Shown here piece by piece: positions 9,801 to 19,140 of a stretch of 64,000 nucleotides of DNA. Under the pieces are notes generated by a model. The model had not been told where the DNA came from and searched no databases. It worked only from the letters and a program-made list of their open reading frames with translations. The translations under genes were made by a program, and so were the position numbers. Position 1 is the first letter of the stretch; each line of letters starts with the position of its first letter. This DNA is from Haematococcus lacustris (Eukaryota > Chlorophyta > Chlorophyceae > Chlamydomonadales > Haematococcaceae): positions 5,915,911 through 5,979,910 of the forward strand of contig JASKMD010000028.1 of the NCBI GenBank assembly GCA_030144725.1. The letters run 5' to 3'.

Positions 9801-11946
9801 AGTCAGCCTCACTGCCAGATATGAGCCAGGCTCCCACATGTGGCACCAACAGCAACTGGAGCTCATCAGCAAGCTACCCAGACCAGGAATAGGCAGGTTC
9901 AGCCTTCGTTCTATGCCTCTAGCCAGGGAGACAGTGGGAGCACAACCAGCTGCAGCACCAGCAGCAGCAAGACCAGCAGCACCAGCTGCAGCAGCAGCAA
10001 GACCAGCAGCACCAGCCGCAGCACCAACAGCAGCAAGACCAGCAGCACCAGTTGCAGCACCACCAGCAGCACCAGCAGCAGTCAGACCGTCAGCATCAGC
10101 TACAGCACCAACAGCAGCAAGACCGGCAGCATCAGCAGCTAGACCAGCAGCAGCAGCAAGACCAGGCTTGGCACAGCCTGCGCTCCGTGTTCCTCTGATC
10201 CCCACATTAGCAACAGCAAGACAGGCAGCACCTGCAGTGCACCCCTCTATGCCCATGCCTCCTGCACCTGATCCACGTCCAGCCTCACCTGAAGCACCTG
10301 CTGCACCCGTGCCACGGCGTAACCCATCCAGAGAGAGGCACCGACCTGAGAGGTTCAGGGACTCTGACTTGTTTGCCATGAATGTGTCAGACTCTCCTGT
10401 CAATGACACACCCACTGTGGCAGAGGCTCTGGCAGGTCCCATGGCAGACCTGTGGATTGAAGCCATGAATGCTGAGCTGGCCTCCCTGCATGCCAACCAA
10501 ACATGGTGCCTTGAAGAGCGTCCTGCCAATGCACGTGTGCTGCCTACCAAATGGGTACTCAAAGTGAAGCGTGATGCTGCAGGGAACATTGAGAAGCTGA
10601 AGGCCAGGCTAGTGGCAAAGGGGTTCTATCAACAATCAGGTGTGGATGTAGGAGATGTCTATGCACCTGTCAGCAAGCACACCACACTGCGCACCCTCCT
10701 GGCCAAGGCAGCAGCTGAAAACATGGAGATTCATCAGTTAGACTTTGAGACAGCCTTCCTGAACGGCAAGCTAGAGCCAGGGGAGGTTATCTATGTGCAG
10801 CAGCCAGAGGGCTTTGAGGAGGGCAGCACTAACACTGTGTGCCGCCTGCAGAAGGCCCTGTATGGACTGAGGCAGGCCCCTAGGGCGTGGCATGCTAGGC
10901 TGTGTGAGGAGCTGCTGAGCATGGGCTTCAAGGCCTCTGAGGCAGACCCTGCCCTGTTTACCCTGCAGCTGAGCACTGGCATGGTGTACCTGCTAGTGTA
11001 TGTGGACGACTGCCTTCTGTGCACCCAGCAGGGGGACACCGCAGGCTTGGCCCACGTGAAGAAGCAGCTGTCCGCAGCATTCAAACTGAAGGACTTGGGT
11101 GAGGCACGGTGGTTCCTAGGAATGCAGCTAACCAGAGACAGGGCTGAGGGCACCATCAAGCTTGACCAGCACAAGTTCATCCAGGAGCTGGTTACAGCCA
11201 ACAGCAAGTCAGCAGCTCACAGCAAGCCTCTGCCCATGGCTCCTGCTGTTAAGCTAGTCAGGGAAGGGGATGCATTGGACACAACTCTGCATCATTACAG
11301 TGCCCTGGTGGGCAGTCTGCTTTACCTGACCTGCTGCACACGGCCAGACATTGCATTTGCTGTGGGCGCCTTGGCCAGGCACATGTCCGCACCCACTAAG
11401 CAGCACTGGGCAGCTGCCTGCAGTGTGCTATGTTACTTGAAGGGCACAGCAGATCAAGGACTCCTGTTTGGTGGTGTGTCAGGGCTGCAGGGCTTCTCTG
11501 ATGCAGACTATGCAGGGGACAAGGACACAGCCAGAAGCACCACGGGGTATATCTTCACTCTGAATGGGGGTGCCATTAGCTGGTCCAGCCGCCTGCAGCC
11601 GACTGTGGCTATGTCAACAGCAGAAGCAGAGTATATGGCAGCCTCCAGCGCAGCCAAGGAGGCTCTGTGGCTGCGCAAGCTCATGAGGGATCTGCAGCTG
11701 GATGCCAGCTGTGTGCACTTGGGCTGTGACAATCAGGCAGCCATTCAGCTCTTGCACAACCCCATGGCCACCTCCAGGGCTAAGCACATAGATGTGCACC
11801 ACCACTTTGTCAGAGAGCGCATCAGCAGGGGTGAGGTAGCTTTCCACTACTGCCACACCTCCAGCATGCTGGCAGATATTCTCACCAAGCCCTTGGCAGC
11901 AGTCCAGTTTAACATGGGCAAGCAAGGATGTGGAGTGTTCAGCTGA
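6895..11946 (+). CDS. copia gag-pol polyprotein (1683 aa), integrase D714V
   Basis: One open frame encodes the whole polyprotein. N-terminal Gag (UBN2-like, about 1-280) is followed by a CX2CX4HX4C zinc knuckle (C285, C288, H293, C298), an SPGR-rich stretch and an Asp run. The aspartic protease has CIDSGAS with D405. Integrase has an HHCC finger (H577, H582, C617, C620), first Asp D651 (IHMDVCGP) and Glu E750 (NGAAERLN). The residue expected to be the second Asp is Val714 (RTVNGTEY, codon GTC at 9034-9036; relatives read RTDNG.EY). A long alanine/proline-rich linker follows (about 1015-1090). Reverse transcriptase has YVDD at 1369-1372, and RNase H has DADYAGD, STAEAEY and KHIDVHHHF. The start ATG lies 66 bp after the primer site. 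There are no stops or frameshifts, so the missense change is the only visible defect. This copy would need integrase supplied in trans. Confidence 0.96.
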   Translation: MATSPASASGNQATILDDDNWPIWSIRTEGLLIEAGLWSVVTDGVTPLPTAPAPNATQEERAAYAVELARSLADSALDRKAKAFIQRHVSNLHIFTVKSADSAQDAWETLESQFTESSVARQSQLQQQLSLLRMEPGESVARFYARLQQLLTELEACNCETSESTVVLAILAALPPEYESTVERLRYDQTSADLKVERIKRVLLTKEADLLSKQMQQQLSTFSSSLWSYSSPSDSRGGGSSGGRGGRGRFRLPQQSREQQQQQQTRAQSPDRSSREVSSHAHLTCNYCAKPGHIMSECFTFDRDQRNRMRTLFSNSARTSSPGRRPSPGRSSSPAARASSPSRGRAQTPGRTAAQSPSRGASLFTCSTAAADDDDDDDDLDDVLMQMVQPRLNFNSDLYSPFCIDSGASQHILKDLQFFYNYTPFAPDKHRPVRLAAEGHRVWAVGSGSVFLSTKRGSWYLSHALYVPDSKQNFISVTAATDEGSSFLFRGDVCQISCNQFGSMLRVNAHKVKNSYILAAVPMPDGPDTDSEQEGAKLYGIQQSALQPDPRIKLELLTNVPAPSVNSTTSNSPQVWHQRLCHTSYDALARMQSAGMVSGVPVTAAQFRAAASDPAVCVGCVKGKQHKNVAFAGPPPNAAPVTAPLGLIHMDVCGPMHARARDGSLYVATFLDEYTKLSVCVPISSKAQVPDTVRTVIEELETQSGYRCKAIRTVNGTEYVNSRMREYCASKGIVHQHSAPYSPQQNGAAERLNRTIFEKARSIIHSADISLSFWAHAVKFANHVRCLLPVSGQPLTPWEAFYGVKPDLSGLRVFGCKVWLHIPDHQRSKLQAKSVEGLFIGYEPGSKAYRVLVNGRETCSKDIVFDELSVLQPTRQQDQPAQPVFLLPLPPSPTPPSEPLTPAAPAEGGNSLQQTSSSSSEDSGSSSSSISRPGSSAQRPQSRSLEGVGAHQDSSSPDSPPSEQEPSQQVSLTARYEPGSHMWHQQQLELISKLPRPGIGRFSLRSMPLARETVGAQPAAAPAAARPAAPAAAAARPAAPAAAPTAARPAAPVAAPPAAPAAVRPSASATAPTAARPAASAARPAAAARPGLAQPALRVPLIPTLATARQAAPAVHPSMPMPPAPDPRPASPEAPAAPVPRRNPSRERHRPERFRDSDLFAMNVSDSPVNDTPTVAEALAGPMADLWIEAMNAELASLHANQTWCLEERPANARVLPTKWVLKVKRDAAGNIEKLKARLVAKGFYQQSGVDVGDVYAPVSKHTTLRTLLAKAAAENMEIHQLDFETAFLNGKLEPGEVIYVQQPEGFEEGSTNTVCRLQKALYGLRQAPRAWHARLCEELLSMGFKASEADPALFTLQLSTGMVYLLVYVDDCLLCTQQGDTAGLAHVKKQLSAAFKLKDLGEARWFLGMQLTRDRAEGTIKLDQHKFIQELVTANSKSAAHSKPLPMAPAVKLVREGDALDTTLHHYSALVGSLLYLTCCTRPDIAFAVGALARHMSAPTKQHWAAACSVLCYLKGTADQGLLFGGVSGLQGFSDADYAGDKDTARSTTGYIFTLNGGAISWSSRLQPTVAMSTAEAEYMAASSAAKEALWLRKLMRDLQLDASCVHLGCDNQAAIQLLHNPMATSRAKHIDVHHHFVRERISRGEVAFHYCHTSSMLADILTKPLAAVQFNMGKQGCGVFS

Positions 11947-12223
11947 ACAGGCACAGGTCTTATCTGATCTGAAACAGCCTGTGGTATCCAGCCTGGAATG
12001 CTAATCAGGACTGGAGCATGGAAGGATTCTAGGCACAGGCCTGTCTGCCTGTTAACAGCCTGTTGATCTTAGCATGGTGTGCTATTGCCATGATCTGAGA
12101 AGTTGCCCGCAGTTGTTTGCTTGGCTCAGGCTTGCATGCCTGCTAACCGCCAGTAGCTTGCTTAAACAGTTGTTGGAAGCGCAAAAGTTGTTGCTCTCAC
12201 CTAGCCAGACCTCTGAGTGGGAG

Positions 12224-12507
12224 TGTTAGTTGCATACCCTCCCGGTGCAGTTGAGATCAAAGCACCGGGATTGTAGGGTGTGCCTGCCAGCGGCCCGGCC
12301 GCGATGAGTGCGAGTGTGACTGCCGTATTTAGGGCAGACACCCGGCAGTCGTAGGCACCCTGAACTGGTGTCCGCGTCTGCCCGTGCTCTTCCAACAGGT
12401 AGGCGCAAGGTTGCGCAAGGTTGACGCAAGGTTGCGCGTTAGCAGTTGTGGCAGATCAATGTAACTACCCTGAACTGGTGTCCGCGTCTGCCCGTGCTCT
12501 TCCAACA
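12224..12507 (+). repeat. copia 3' LTR (284 bp)
   Basis: Identical to 6524-6807. TGTAA is at 12460-12464. The purine tract GAGTGGGAG lies immediately upstream. Confidence 0.95.
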
Positions 12508-12568
12508 CATCGTCGAGAATCAGCTCATCCTCAAAACAACTCGCTTCCCAGTCTTAAGTCACTGAGCC

Positions 12569-12618
12569 AGTCATTCGATCAGCATTCCACAGAGGTCTCG
12601 TAATCAAGCCTCCCTAAG
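12569..12618. repeat. dispersed target repeat, copy interrupted by transposons
   Basis: It matches 3869-3918 with one mismatch and ends in CCCTAAG, where element C begins. The continuation of the repeat (CCTCGAAC) reappears only at 15916-15923, after elements C and A. Confidence 0.8.
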
Positions 12619-13910
12619 TCAGGTCCCACAAGGTCTGTTTGTCAAAATGTACCGTGAGCCATTTGATGCCGCGCTTACACAGCCTTGATCAGCGAGCCTT
12701 CCCGATATGCCTACTGCATCAAAGGGCCTGCACGGCCTGGGCGCCCACCAGTGTCGACAAGTGTCCAGGTGGCAAGGTTAATGTATATGGATGCGGCGTT
12801 CTTTCTAACGCGGGTGCCAGTAGGTACGGTCTACAACAGCGCTTGCGCTAGGGCCGGCGGTTATGTTCGTTAACGGGGTGGCTCGCATCTCGCATCGGGC
12901 TGTCGCAGCTCGCTCGCAACATGCCTAAGCGTTGCAATGGCCCTCCTCCTCCACCACATCAAAGCATATACTATGAGCTGCAGGCAGCATGACTGAAGGA
13001 ACAGTTTTTTTCTGGTCTCTCCTTCGACGACATTATTGAGAGGGCTGATGAATGATGAGAGCTTCCTATCCTTTCTTAGGCTTTCCTATGCTATCCTCAG
13101 CTATCCTCTGCTGTCCTATGCTTTCCTATCCTTCCTATTCTTACTACGCTGACTGCGTTGGCCCATCGCTAAAAATGGCCGCAAATCTGCATCATTTGTG
13201 CCGCTGATGAACGCTGGTGGTAGCTGGAAGGAACCTGAACAATCTCTACCTTCGTCGCAGCCTGATGAGCGCGAGATAATGGAGTAAATAAGACATGAGC
13301 ATGGTAGGTATGTCTGGTGTATCTATGGGTGTAAATCCTAAGGATAACGCTATCGGGCAAGGTAGAGATGCTCGAGGCACACCTCTTGCATCTATGAAGG
13401 AGGTCAGCACGGCGTTTGATGCACTTCCTGCCTAGAAATAAGACTTCTACGCACCGTAATTCCAGGAGCTTCCCAAGCTGCGCAGGGCAGATGTAATACA
13501 CTGCAATAGCTTCTAATGGGAGCTATGAGCATACTTCAAAGCTAGGGCGCAGAAACAGACGGTTACGTAGCAGCAACAAGCAGCAAATCGATCTCAAAAA
13601 TAGCACTGCAGATTTGCATGACGGCACCCCATCCCGGTACGCCGACCGACCGACTAGTGGCCGCTCTACCTCGCTCGTTGCTGCGGCGCTACTGTATGCA
13701 CGTGCACTACCGTTAGGGTGCAAGGAGTCACTGGTGCCAGGATACCGCGGAGGGGGGCAAAGTTGACTTTAGCCCGTCCCTCGCAGGCCAAGCTGCGGAG
13801 CTACACGCCGCAGCGGGGCGTCGCGGTTTGACCTCTTGGAGTTCAGTATACGCGACAAAAAGTGACGGTACATTTCTTCGAGCCATTTTACCTGACCTTG
13901 TGGGACCTGA
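12619..13910. mobile_element. element C: 1292-bp TCAGG-ended DNA transposon with 7-bp target duplication
   Basis: The left end TCAGGTCCCACAAGGTC is repeated inverted at the right end (GACCTTGTGGGACCTGA), a perfect 17-bp terminal inverted repeat. AAATGTACCGT also recurs inverted just inside. The flanking direct repeat is CCCTAAG at 12612-12618 and 13911-13917. No credible coding sequence is inside; its ORFs are short and unlike any family. It is probably non-autonomous. A CTATCCT/CTTTCCTA-rich stretch lies near 13064-13135. Confidence 0.85.
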
Positions 13911-13918
13911 CCCTAAGC

Positions 13919-15909
13919 TCAGGCGTTCCCAACATGGGGTTGGCAATCTTCATGCAACTGCAGCCCACCTACTCAATCTTTTGATGTAACGTTTGTTGCG
14001 TCTGCTGCGATGTGATATTGCGCGTTTAATGTAAGACTGGAATTGCCATCGGAGTCTTTCGATGCGGGCAGCCACATGTGACCCCGAATATGTCCCAATC
14101 GCAGATCGTGGTTAGCTACACCGGTAAGCTACGTCCTTGGCTATCCGTTAGCGATGCACGACATGTCGGTGGCGCACACCACTGAAGTCCGGCAAACATG
14201 GCTGCGCGAGGTTCCTGATGGTGCAGGCCGCTTGGCGAGGATGTGAAGAAACTCGAAACTGTGTGTGGCAGCGCTGTATCGCTGTAATGGTGGGCGGCAC
14301 AGTAGGGACTAGTCACCCCCTCCAGCTATGATCCGCTTTATGTTTTGCACCATTGAACAAACAGCCTGACCTCACACAGATTTTTTATAGCATACTCACT
14401 AACGCGTCCGTGGTACTATGCAACTCAATCATTGGGTTTGTATGTGACAAGTTATACCGCTTACAAGGTACACATGCTGATGGCTACAGGTGCACGAGGA
14501 GCCGACCGAGCTTGGCTTACCACTCCGCCACGTGGCCACCACCAACACAGCTTGACCCACCATCTCCCAACCTCGTCCTCACCGCCCACCTCCCAATAGC
14601 CCCTCCTCCCAACAGCCCAGCCTCCCCCCTACCTCTCCTTCTCCTCGCCTCCTCCCCCCTACCTCTCCTTCACCCATCTCCTTATCCTTCACCTCCCATC
14701 ACCCCAAGCCAAGCCCGTAGCCCCGCTCAGCCACTCACCCCACCCCTCTCAGTCCCTAACCATGAAGAAGAAGAGATTAAGCAAGGCGCATAGTGCCCAT
14801 CTCCATGCACTAAACAAGTCGCCAAGGGCTGGCTATCTGCATTGCCCTAACAACATCAAGGCTGCAGCTTGTACGGCACAAGCGACAAACCGTAATCTGC
14901 AGGCTGAGGTGCAGCGGTTGAGGGATGTGGAGCAGTCCCTTATGGGCACAGTGGATGGGTTGCAGGGCGACCTAGGCGACCTGCAGGCAGCACACCAAAG
15001 CCTGCAGGGTGAGCACACGGCTTTGCAGCAGGTGGCATGCAGAGCGGCAGCTACCAATCACTCCCTACGGGCTGCTCGACACCGCCTCCAGGGTCAGGCG
15101 CATATCTACCGGAACAAACACCGCCCCCACCGCTCCCCACTCACCTTCAAGCAGAGGCAGCAGCTGCTGGTTTTGGAGCAACACCCCGTCTCAGTGGAGG
15201 TGTTGAGGCGGTGTGCAGAGGCTGGCTACGGAAGGCTGGATAGCCATGGCCGGCCCATGGGCAGCACCCCCTCAGCAGTGTGCACCCACAGCCGTGGGAA
15301 GCTTGCTGCAGCTGCGCCCCCTCAGCAGCAGCTGACACCTGCAGGCACCACCCCTGAGCTGGCTGAGCCTGCTGGTGCACCCCCTCAGCAGCAGCAACAG
15401 CTGGCAGCAGCAAGCACGTCCCGTAAGCGTGGGGCACCTGCAGCTAACAAGTCGAGGGCAGCAAAGCAAGGTGAGACAACACCACGTACTGCACCTAGCA
15501 CCTTGTTTAAGCGTAGTAGAGCAGCCGGTAATGCACTAGCGCCAGCAGCAGCTCCAAAAGCTCATAGTGGTATCCAGTCGTCACGACTGCCGTCGTCGCG
15601 TCCACATGCCAAAAGCAAAACATGTTCCGACTGCTGCTGCGTGTTGCAGGTGCCACTCACAACAGCGTGGCGAAGCGTGCTAGTGCGGCGCGCCTCGCAT
15701 GTGGCGAAATCGCATGAATTCAAATGCTTATCTTTGGACAGGCACTGAGCACCGCTGAGAGCGAGATAGTTTGTGCTGCGTCTGCCATATCGTAGCTATG
15801 GCTCTCCTCTGTTCAAAGCACTGTTTACATATATTTTTGACTTAGTGGCTGCGGAGATACGGGCTTCGTATCACAGGGGGGTGGTTTTCAGGTAATTGGG
15901 AACGCCTGA
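13919..15909 (+). mobile_element. element A: 1991-bp TCAGGCG DNA transposon carrying a coiled-coil gene
   Basis: The left end TCAGGCGTTCCCAA and right end TTGGGAACGCCTGA form a perfect 14-bp inverted repeat. The flanking direct repeat is CCTAAGC at 13912-13918 and 15910-15916. Its left 39 bp differ from those of element B at only three positions, and homology continues in patches beyond (CCAT.GGAGTCT, GCCACATGTG). It carries the ORF at 14762-15748, a shortened paralog of B's gene, so A looks like an internally deleted derivative. Confidence 0.85.
14762..15748 (+). CDS. element A protein: coiled-coil family, unknown function (328 aa)
   Basis: I do not recognise the family. The start ATG follows a pyrimidine-rich leader (14520-14760), as in the paralog at 17983. 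Residues 1-35 form a basic block with LNKSPRAGYLHCPN, matched in the paralog by LNASPKAGFKCTPN. Residues 38-110 are a Gln/Leu-rich coiled coil. Residues 118-170 hold a second shared block (RQQLLVLEQHPVSVEVLRRC then AEAGYGR; paralog SPEVLQRCAEDGHGR). Beyond about residue 180 the sequence is Gln/Ala/Pro-rich with basic clusters (KRGAPAANKSR) and does not match the longer C-terminus of the paralog. Because both copies lie inside TCAGG-ended elements, the protein is probably transposon-encoded, either a transposase part or an accessory DNA-binding factor. Confidence 0.6.
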   Translation: MKKKRLSKAHSAHLHALNKSPRAGYLHCPNNIKAAACTAQATNRNLQAEVQRLRDVEQSLMGTVDGLQGDLGDLQAAHQSLQGEHTALQQVACRAAATNHSLRAARHRLQGQAHIYRNKHRPHRSPLTFKQRQQLLVLEQHPVSVEVLRRCAEAGYGRLDSHGRPMGSTPSAVCTHSRGKLAAAAPPQQQLTPAGTTPELAEPAGAPPQQQQQLAAASTSRKRGAPAANKSRAAKQGETTPRTAPSTLFKRSRAAGNALAPAAAPKAHSGIQSSRLPSSRPHAKSKTCSDCCCVLQVPLTTAWRSVLVRRASHVAKSHEFKCLSLDRH

Positions 15910-16450
15910 CCTAAGCCTCGAACTCAGGCGGCCCCAACATGGGGTTGGTAATCTTCATGCAAGTACTCTCTCAAAACTGCACTGTTCTCTATAGCGTTAA
16001 TCACATTGGCATTGGCGGTTTAGTCCGCGTAATCTGACCATCAGCGCTAGCCATTGGAGTCTCTGCTCGCGTACTGCCACATGTGCCCGCGAACAAATCA
16101 CATCGGCGAGACGGGTCGCCTTGGCACGGTGAGCCACATCGCTGAGGCTCCATCTACCTAGCGTAGTGAGCTGGTTGTGCACAAATGGAATGTCCGGCCA
16201 ACACCCAACGCGATGTCTGCCGGGCGTGCAGGGCACCTTGACGGGGTGATTGAAACATCTGGGCGTATTCGCTTTCGCCGAATACACCATTTGTGTCGGC
16301 GCACACTAAGGTATCACCGGCTTACACCCCCCCCTCATCATCTCTGTCCCCCACTGTGTTGCACCCGCTGCACCCATAGAAAAAGCGATACGTAATGTTT
16401 GTTCTTGACTCATTGCTGCATCTCTTGAAACAAATCGCACATTAAATAGC

Positions 16451-17625
16451 CCAGGGGCCTATTCCCAAGTTTTTTTTTGCTCATTTGCTCGGATTCTCGG
16501 CGGTTGTGGCAGTTGAGGGTAACCGCCTGCGCCTGCGTCTCCAGCAGCGGAGACGCACAGCAGAGTGCTTGCTTGGTTTCTGCCTGGTGTTCTGCCGCAT
16601 TGCTTTGCCCGCTTTGCGGAGAATGCTAGTCCATCTAGTCCCGCTGGAGAGTATCACTGATACGACTGCACGCTTTGCACGACTGCATTGCGCACTTGTA
16701 CTTGCGATGCTCACCACCATCACCCCCGCCACCACCCTAGCAAACGGGAATTCGGCGCATCTGGGGCATCTGGGGCACTACTGCAACCTGACACAACCTT
16801 GCAGAGCATAGCCAACATAACTCTCTTACTGCAGCCAACTTTACAACCTGCCCCTAGCAGAGTGCAAGCACAGCCTGGCCTATGCAGAGCATCATTTACA
16901 TCAACACATTCCTGCCTCGCAGCAGAGATGGTTGCGTAGTCAAGTCTTGCTGCCATCATCCCAAAGCGCCTGGCTGGGTCAAGTTGTACCTCACCGCCTC
17001 AAGCCTGGACCTACAGCGGCTGGAGCTGGCAGGCAGTAGCTCCTCCTTCGATGCAAACCTGTCCAAACCGGAGGGTTTAGAGGGTGCTGGGACCAGAAGG
17101 CCTCCTCCTGCTGCCTGGCTCTATGTCCTGCCCTCTCTATGCCCTCTCTATGCCCTCTCTATGCCCATTATGCTCTCTATGCCCCTGGATGGCCTTCGCG
17201 ACCAGAGTTAGTCCTGCTCTCTGGGCCTGCTCTCTGTTCTCTGGGCCTGCTCGTCGGGCGCCACCGACGATAACGTTTTGCCCTCTGTCGCGAGGCTGAG
17301 GGCTGCCGCGAGCGATTCCATTCCCGCAGTGCCAGATTCTCTTGACTCAACCGCTGAACCTCCGAGCATTTCAAATTTGCTGAAGGTCTTAGCAAAGGGG
17401 TCTAGCAAATATGAAATGCTCGGCGGTTGGGTCCGACGGTTGGGTCGCCAAGGGTCGTCCATTGGCGCTGCTGAGACGCTCCCCCAGCTGCTACAGGTGT
17501 GCAGGAGAATCGTATGGGGTCAAAACGCGCATCGCGCCAGCCAGTTTTGCACACGGCCAAAAAGTGCAGCGGTTGAGAGCAAATGGAGCATTTGAATTGC
17601 TAAAAACTCAGGAATAGGCCCCAGG
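16451..17625. mobile_element. candidate hAT-like non-autonomous element nested in B
   Basis: CAGGGGCCTATTCC near 16452 and its inverted partner GGAATAGGCCCCAG (17611-17624) differ at one base. Similarity extends inward (AAGTTTTTTTTGCTCATTTGCTC versus the inverse of GAGCAAATGGAGCA..AAAAACTC). CAGGGGCC-type ends recall hAT elements. I could not find an 8-bp target duplication, so the limits are provisional. An internal inverted pair (GAGCATTTCAAATTTGCT / AGCAAATATGAAATGCTC) lies near 17366-17423. No coding sequence is recognised inside. Confidence 0.5.
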
Positions 17626-17755
17626 CCTCAATCCGTTTGACTCTTTCAAAGTTACATCATGTTCCCCAGGCACATTTATACCATGGTATGCATCGACCCA
17701 CCATGCCCGCCACCCCTCCACCCATCATTGCAGGAGCCCACCTCATTGAGCCTGC

Positions 17756-17960
17756 CCACCCCCTCCCAGCCCACCCCCTCCCAGCCCACCCCCTCCCAGC
17801 CCACCCCATCCCAGCCCAACCCCTCCCAGGCCCCCCCCTCACAGCCCACCCCCTCACCCCCCCCCCCCCCCCCTTCACAGCCCAACCCCTCACAGCCCAA
17901 CCCCTCACAGGCCCCCCCCCTCCCAGGCCATTCCCTCCCAGCCCTACCCCTCCCAGCCTA
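17756..17960 (+). repeat. C-rich CCCCTCCCAGCCCA minisatellite in leader of B gene
   Basis: About a dozen degenerate 10-15 bp units with runs of C lie immediately before the ATG at 17983. A similar pyrimidine-rich leader precedes the paralog at 14762. Confidence 0.7.
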
Positions 17961-18407
17961 ACCCCCAGCCCTAGCAACCACCATGGGGGGTAAGAGGCCT
18001 AGCAAGACGCGGCGCCAATCCTTGCAAGAGCTGAATGCCTCACCCAAGGCAGGGTTTAAGTGCACCCCCAATGGTTTGAAATCTCAAAGGAACAAGGCAC
18101 AGGTGGAGGCCATGAAATTGCGGGCACAGGTTGAGCAGCTCCACCAGCAGCTCGGTGATGCGGTGGCAGATTATCAGCTGCTGCAGGCAGACATGGAGCA
18201 GCTGCAGGCAGCACACCAAGAGGTGCAGGGTGAGAATGAGTCATTGGAGCAGCTGGCTGAGGAGCGCACCCATGCAATCCAGCTGCTGGAGCAAGACAAG
18301 CGCCGGCTGTCCCTTGCGCTACGCAACGTCCGGCGCTGCCGTCCAAGTGGCCCCCGGCTCACCCGGCATCAGCGGCAGCTAATGAACATCCTGATGCGGC
18401 ACCGGGT

Positions 18408-18645
18408 ACCTCCTACAAATTAATCCCTGCATTCTTCCCTGCGTTCTTGACTAACCTTGTCCAATCGGGCTGAAATTTTGATGGATGGTGTTTCGCAGAA
18501 AATAAAACATATTGTTTTTTGAAATTATTTCTCAAAAAACAATATGTTTTATTTTCTGCGAAACACCATCCATCAAAATTTCAGCCCGATTGGACAAGGT
18601 TAGTCAAAGACGCAGGGAAGAATGCAGGGATTAATTTGTAGGAGT
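18408..18645. mobile_element. 238-bp near-perfect foldback (MITE-like) element
   Basis: Two arms of about 113 bp are inverted copies with only a couple of mismatches (near GCGTTCTTGAC / GCGTCTTTGAC) around a 9-base loop near 18527. Ends are AC(C)TCCTACAAATTAATCCC. A direct repeat GGT flanks it (18405-18407 and 18646-18648), and precise removal restores the paralogous reading frame. It is much more AT-rich than its surroundings. Three-base target duplications are typical of CACTA and some PIF-like elements; the family is not assigned. Confidence 0.85.
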
Positions 18646-19027
18646 GGTGTCACCAGAGGTGTTGCAGCGGTGTGCTGAGGATGGCCATGGCAGGCCAGAC
18701 ACCCACGGCAACCCCACAGGCAGTGCATCCCAGCAGCCCAGCCCGGCTGGCCCACCCTCGTTGACAACCAACTTCATTCCCACGCAAGTTGGGCGCCGTG
18801 GGAAGCCTGCGGCCAGGACAGCTGCATACCTTGCACAACACTACCTCAGCACAGCCAGGCTGGTGCTGCAGACACAAGTCAGCCGCCGCAAGCTGGGCAT
18901 GTGCCGAGAGCTGTTCGTGAATGAGCAGTGCCTGGTGCCCAACCCACACCGATCTGGGCAGAGAACCACTGTGAGGCGGCAGTTGCGTGTGGTAGCCAAG
19001 TACCTGAAGAGCAAGACCCTCGGTGAG

Positions 19028-19140
19028 GCTGGGCTGGGCTGGGCTGGGCTGGGCTGGGCTGGGCTGGGCTGGGCTGGGCTGGGCTGGGCTGGGCTGGGCT
19101 GGGCTGGGCTGGGCTGGGCTGGGCTGGGCTGGGCTGGGCT
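19028..19140 (+). repeat. (GGGCT)n pentamer array filling an intron
   Basis: About 22 perfect GGGCT units occupy most of the single intron of the element B gene. The open frame reading GWAGL repeats through it is an artefact of the 5-bp period. Confidence 0.95.

Larger units (their letters stand above)
6519..12512 (+). mobile_element. complete Ty1/copia LTR retrotransposon with 5-bp target duplication
   Basis: The flanking duplication CATCG is at 6519-6523 and 12508-12512. Two 284-bp LTRs (6524-6807 and 12224-12507) are identical at every base I compared, indicating a very recent insertion. Order: LTR, primer-binding site at 6808, a single 1683-codon gag-pol frame, about 280 bp of 3' untranslated sequence, a short purine tract (GAGTGGGAG), LTR. 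Integrase precedes reverse transcriptase, which defines copia. The element is structurally complete, but its integrase lacks a catalytic aspartate. Confidence 0.97.

Noticed and set aside
9795..10589. 264-residue minus-strand ORF inside the copia element
   Set aside because: It is antisense to the Ala/Pro-rich linker of the polyprotein, where biased codons keep the other strand open.
18406..18641. The foldback insert as an ordinary intron
   Set aside because: GT-AG pairs are present at its edges, but the ones tested do not restore the frame, whereas removal with one GGT copy does; an insertion fits better.
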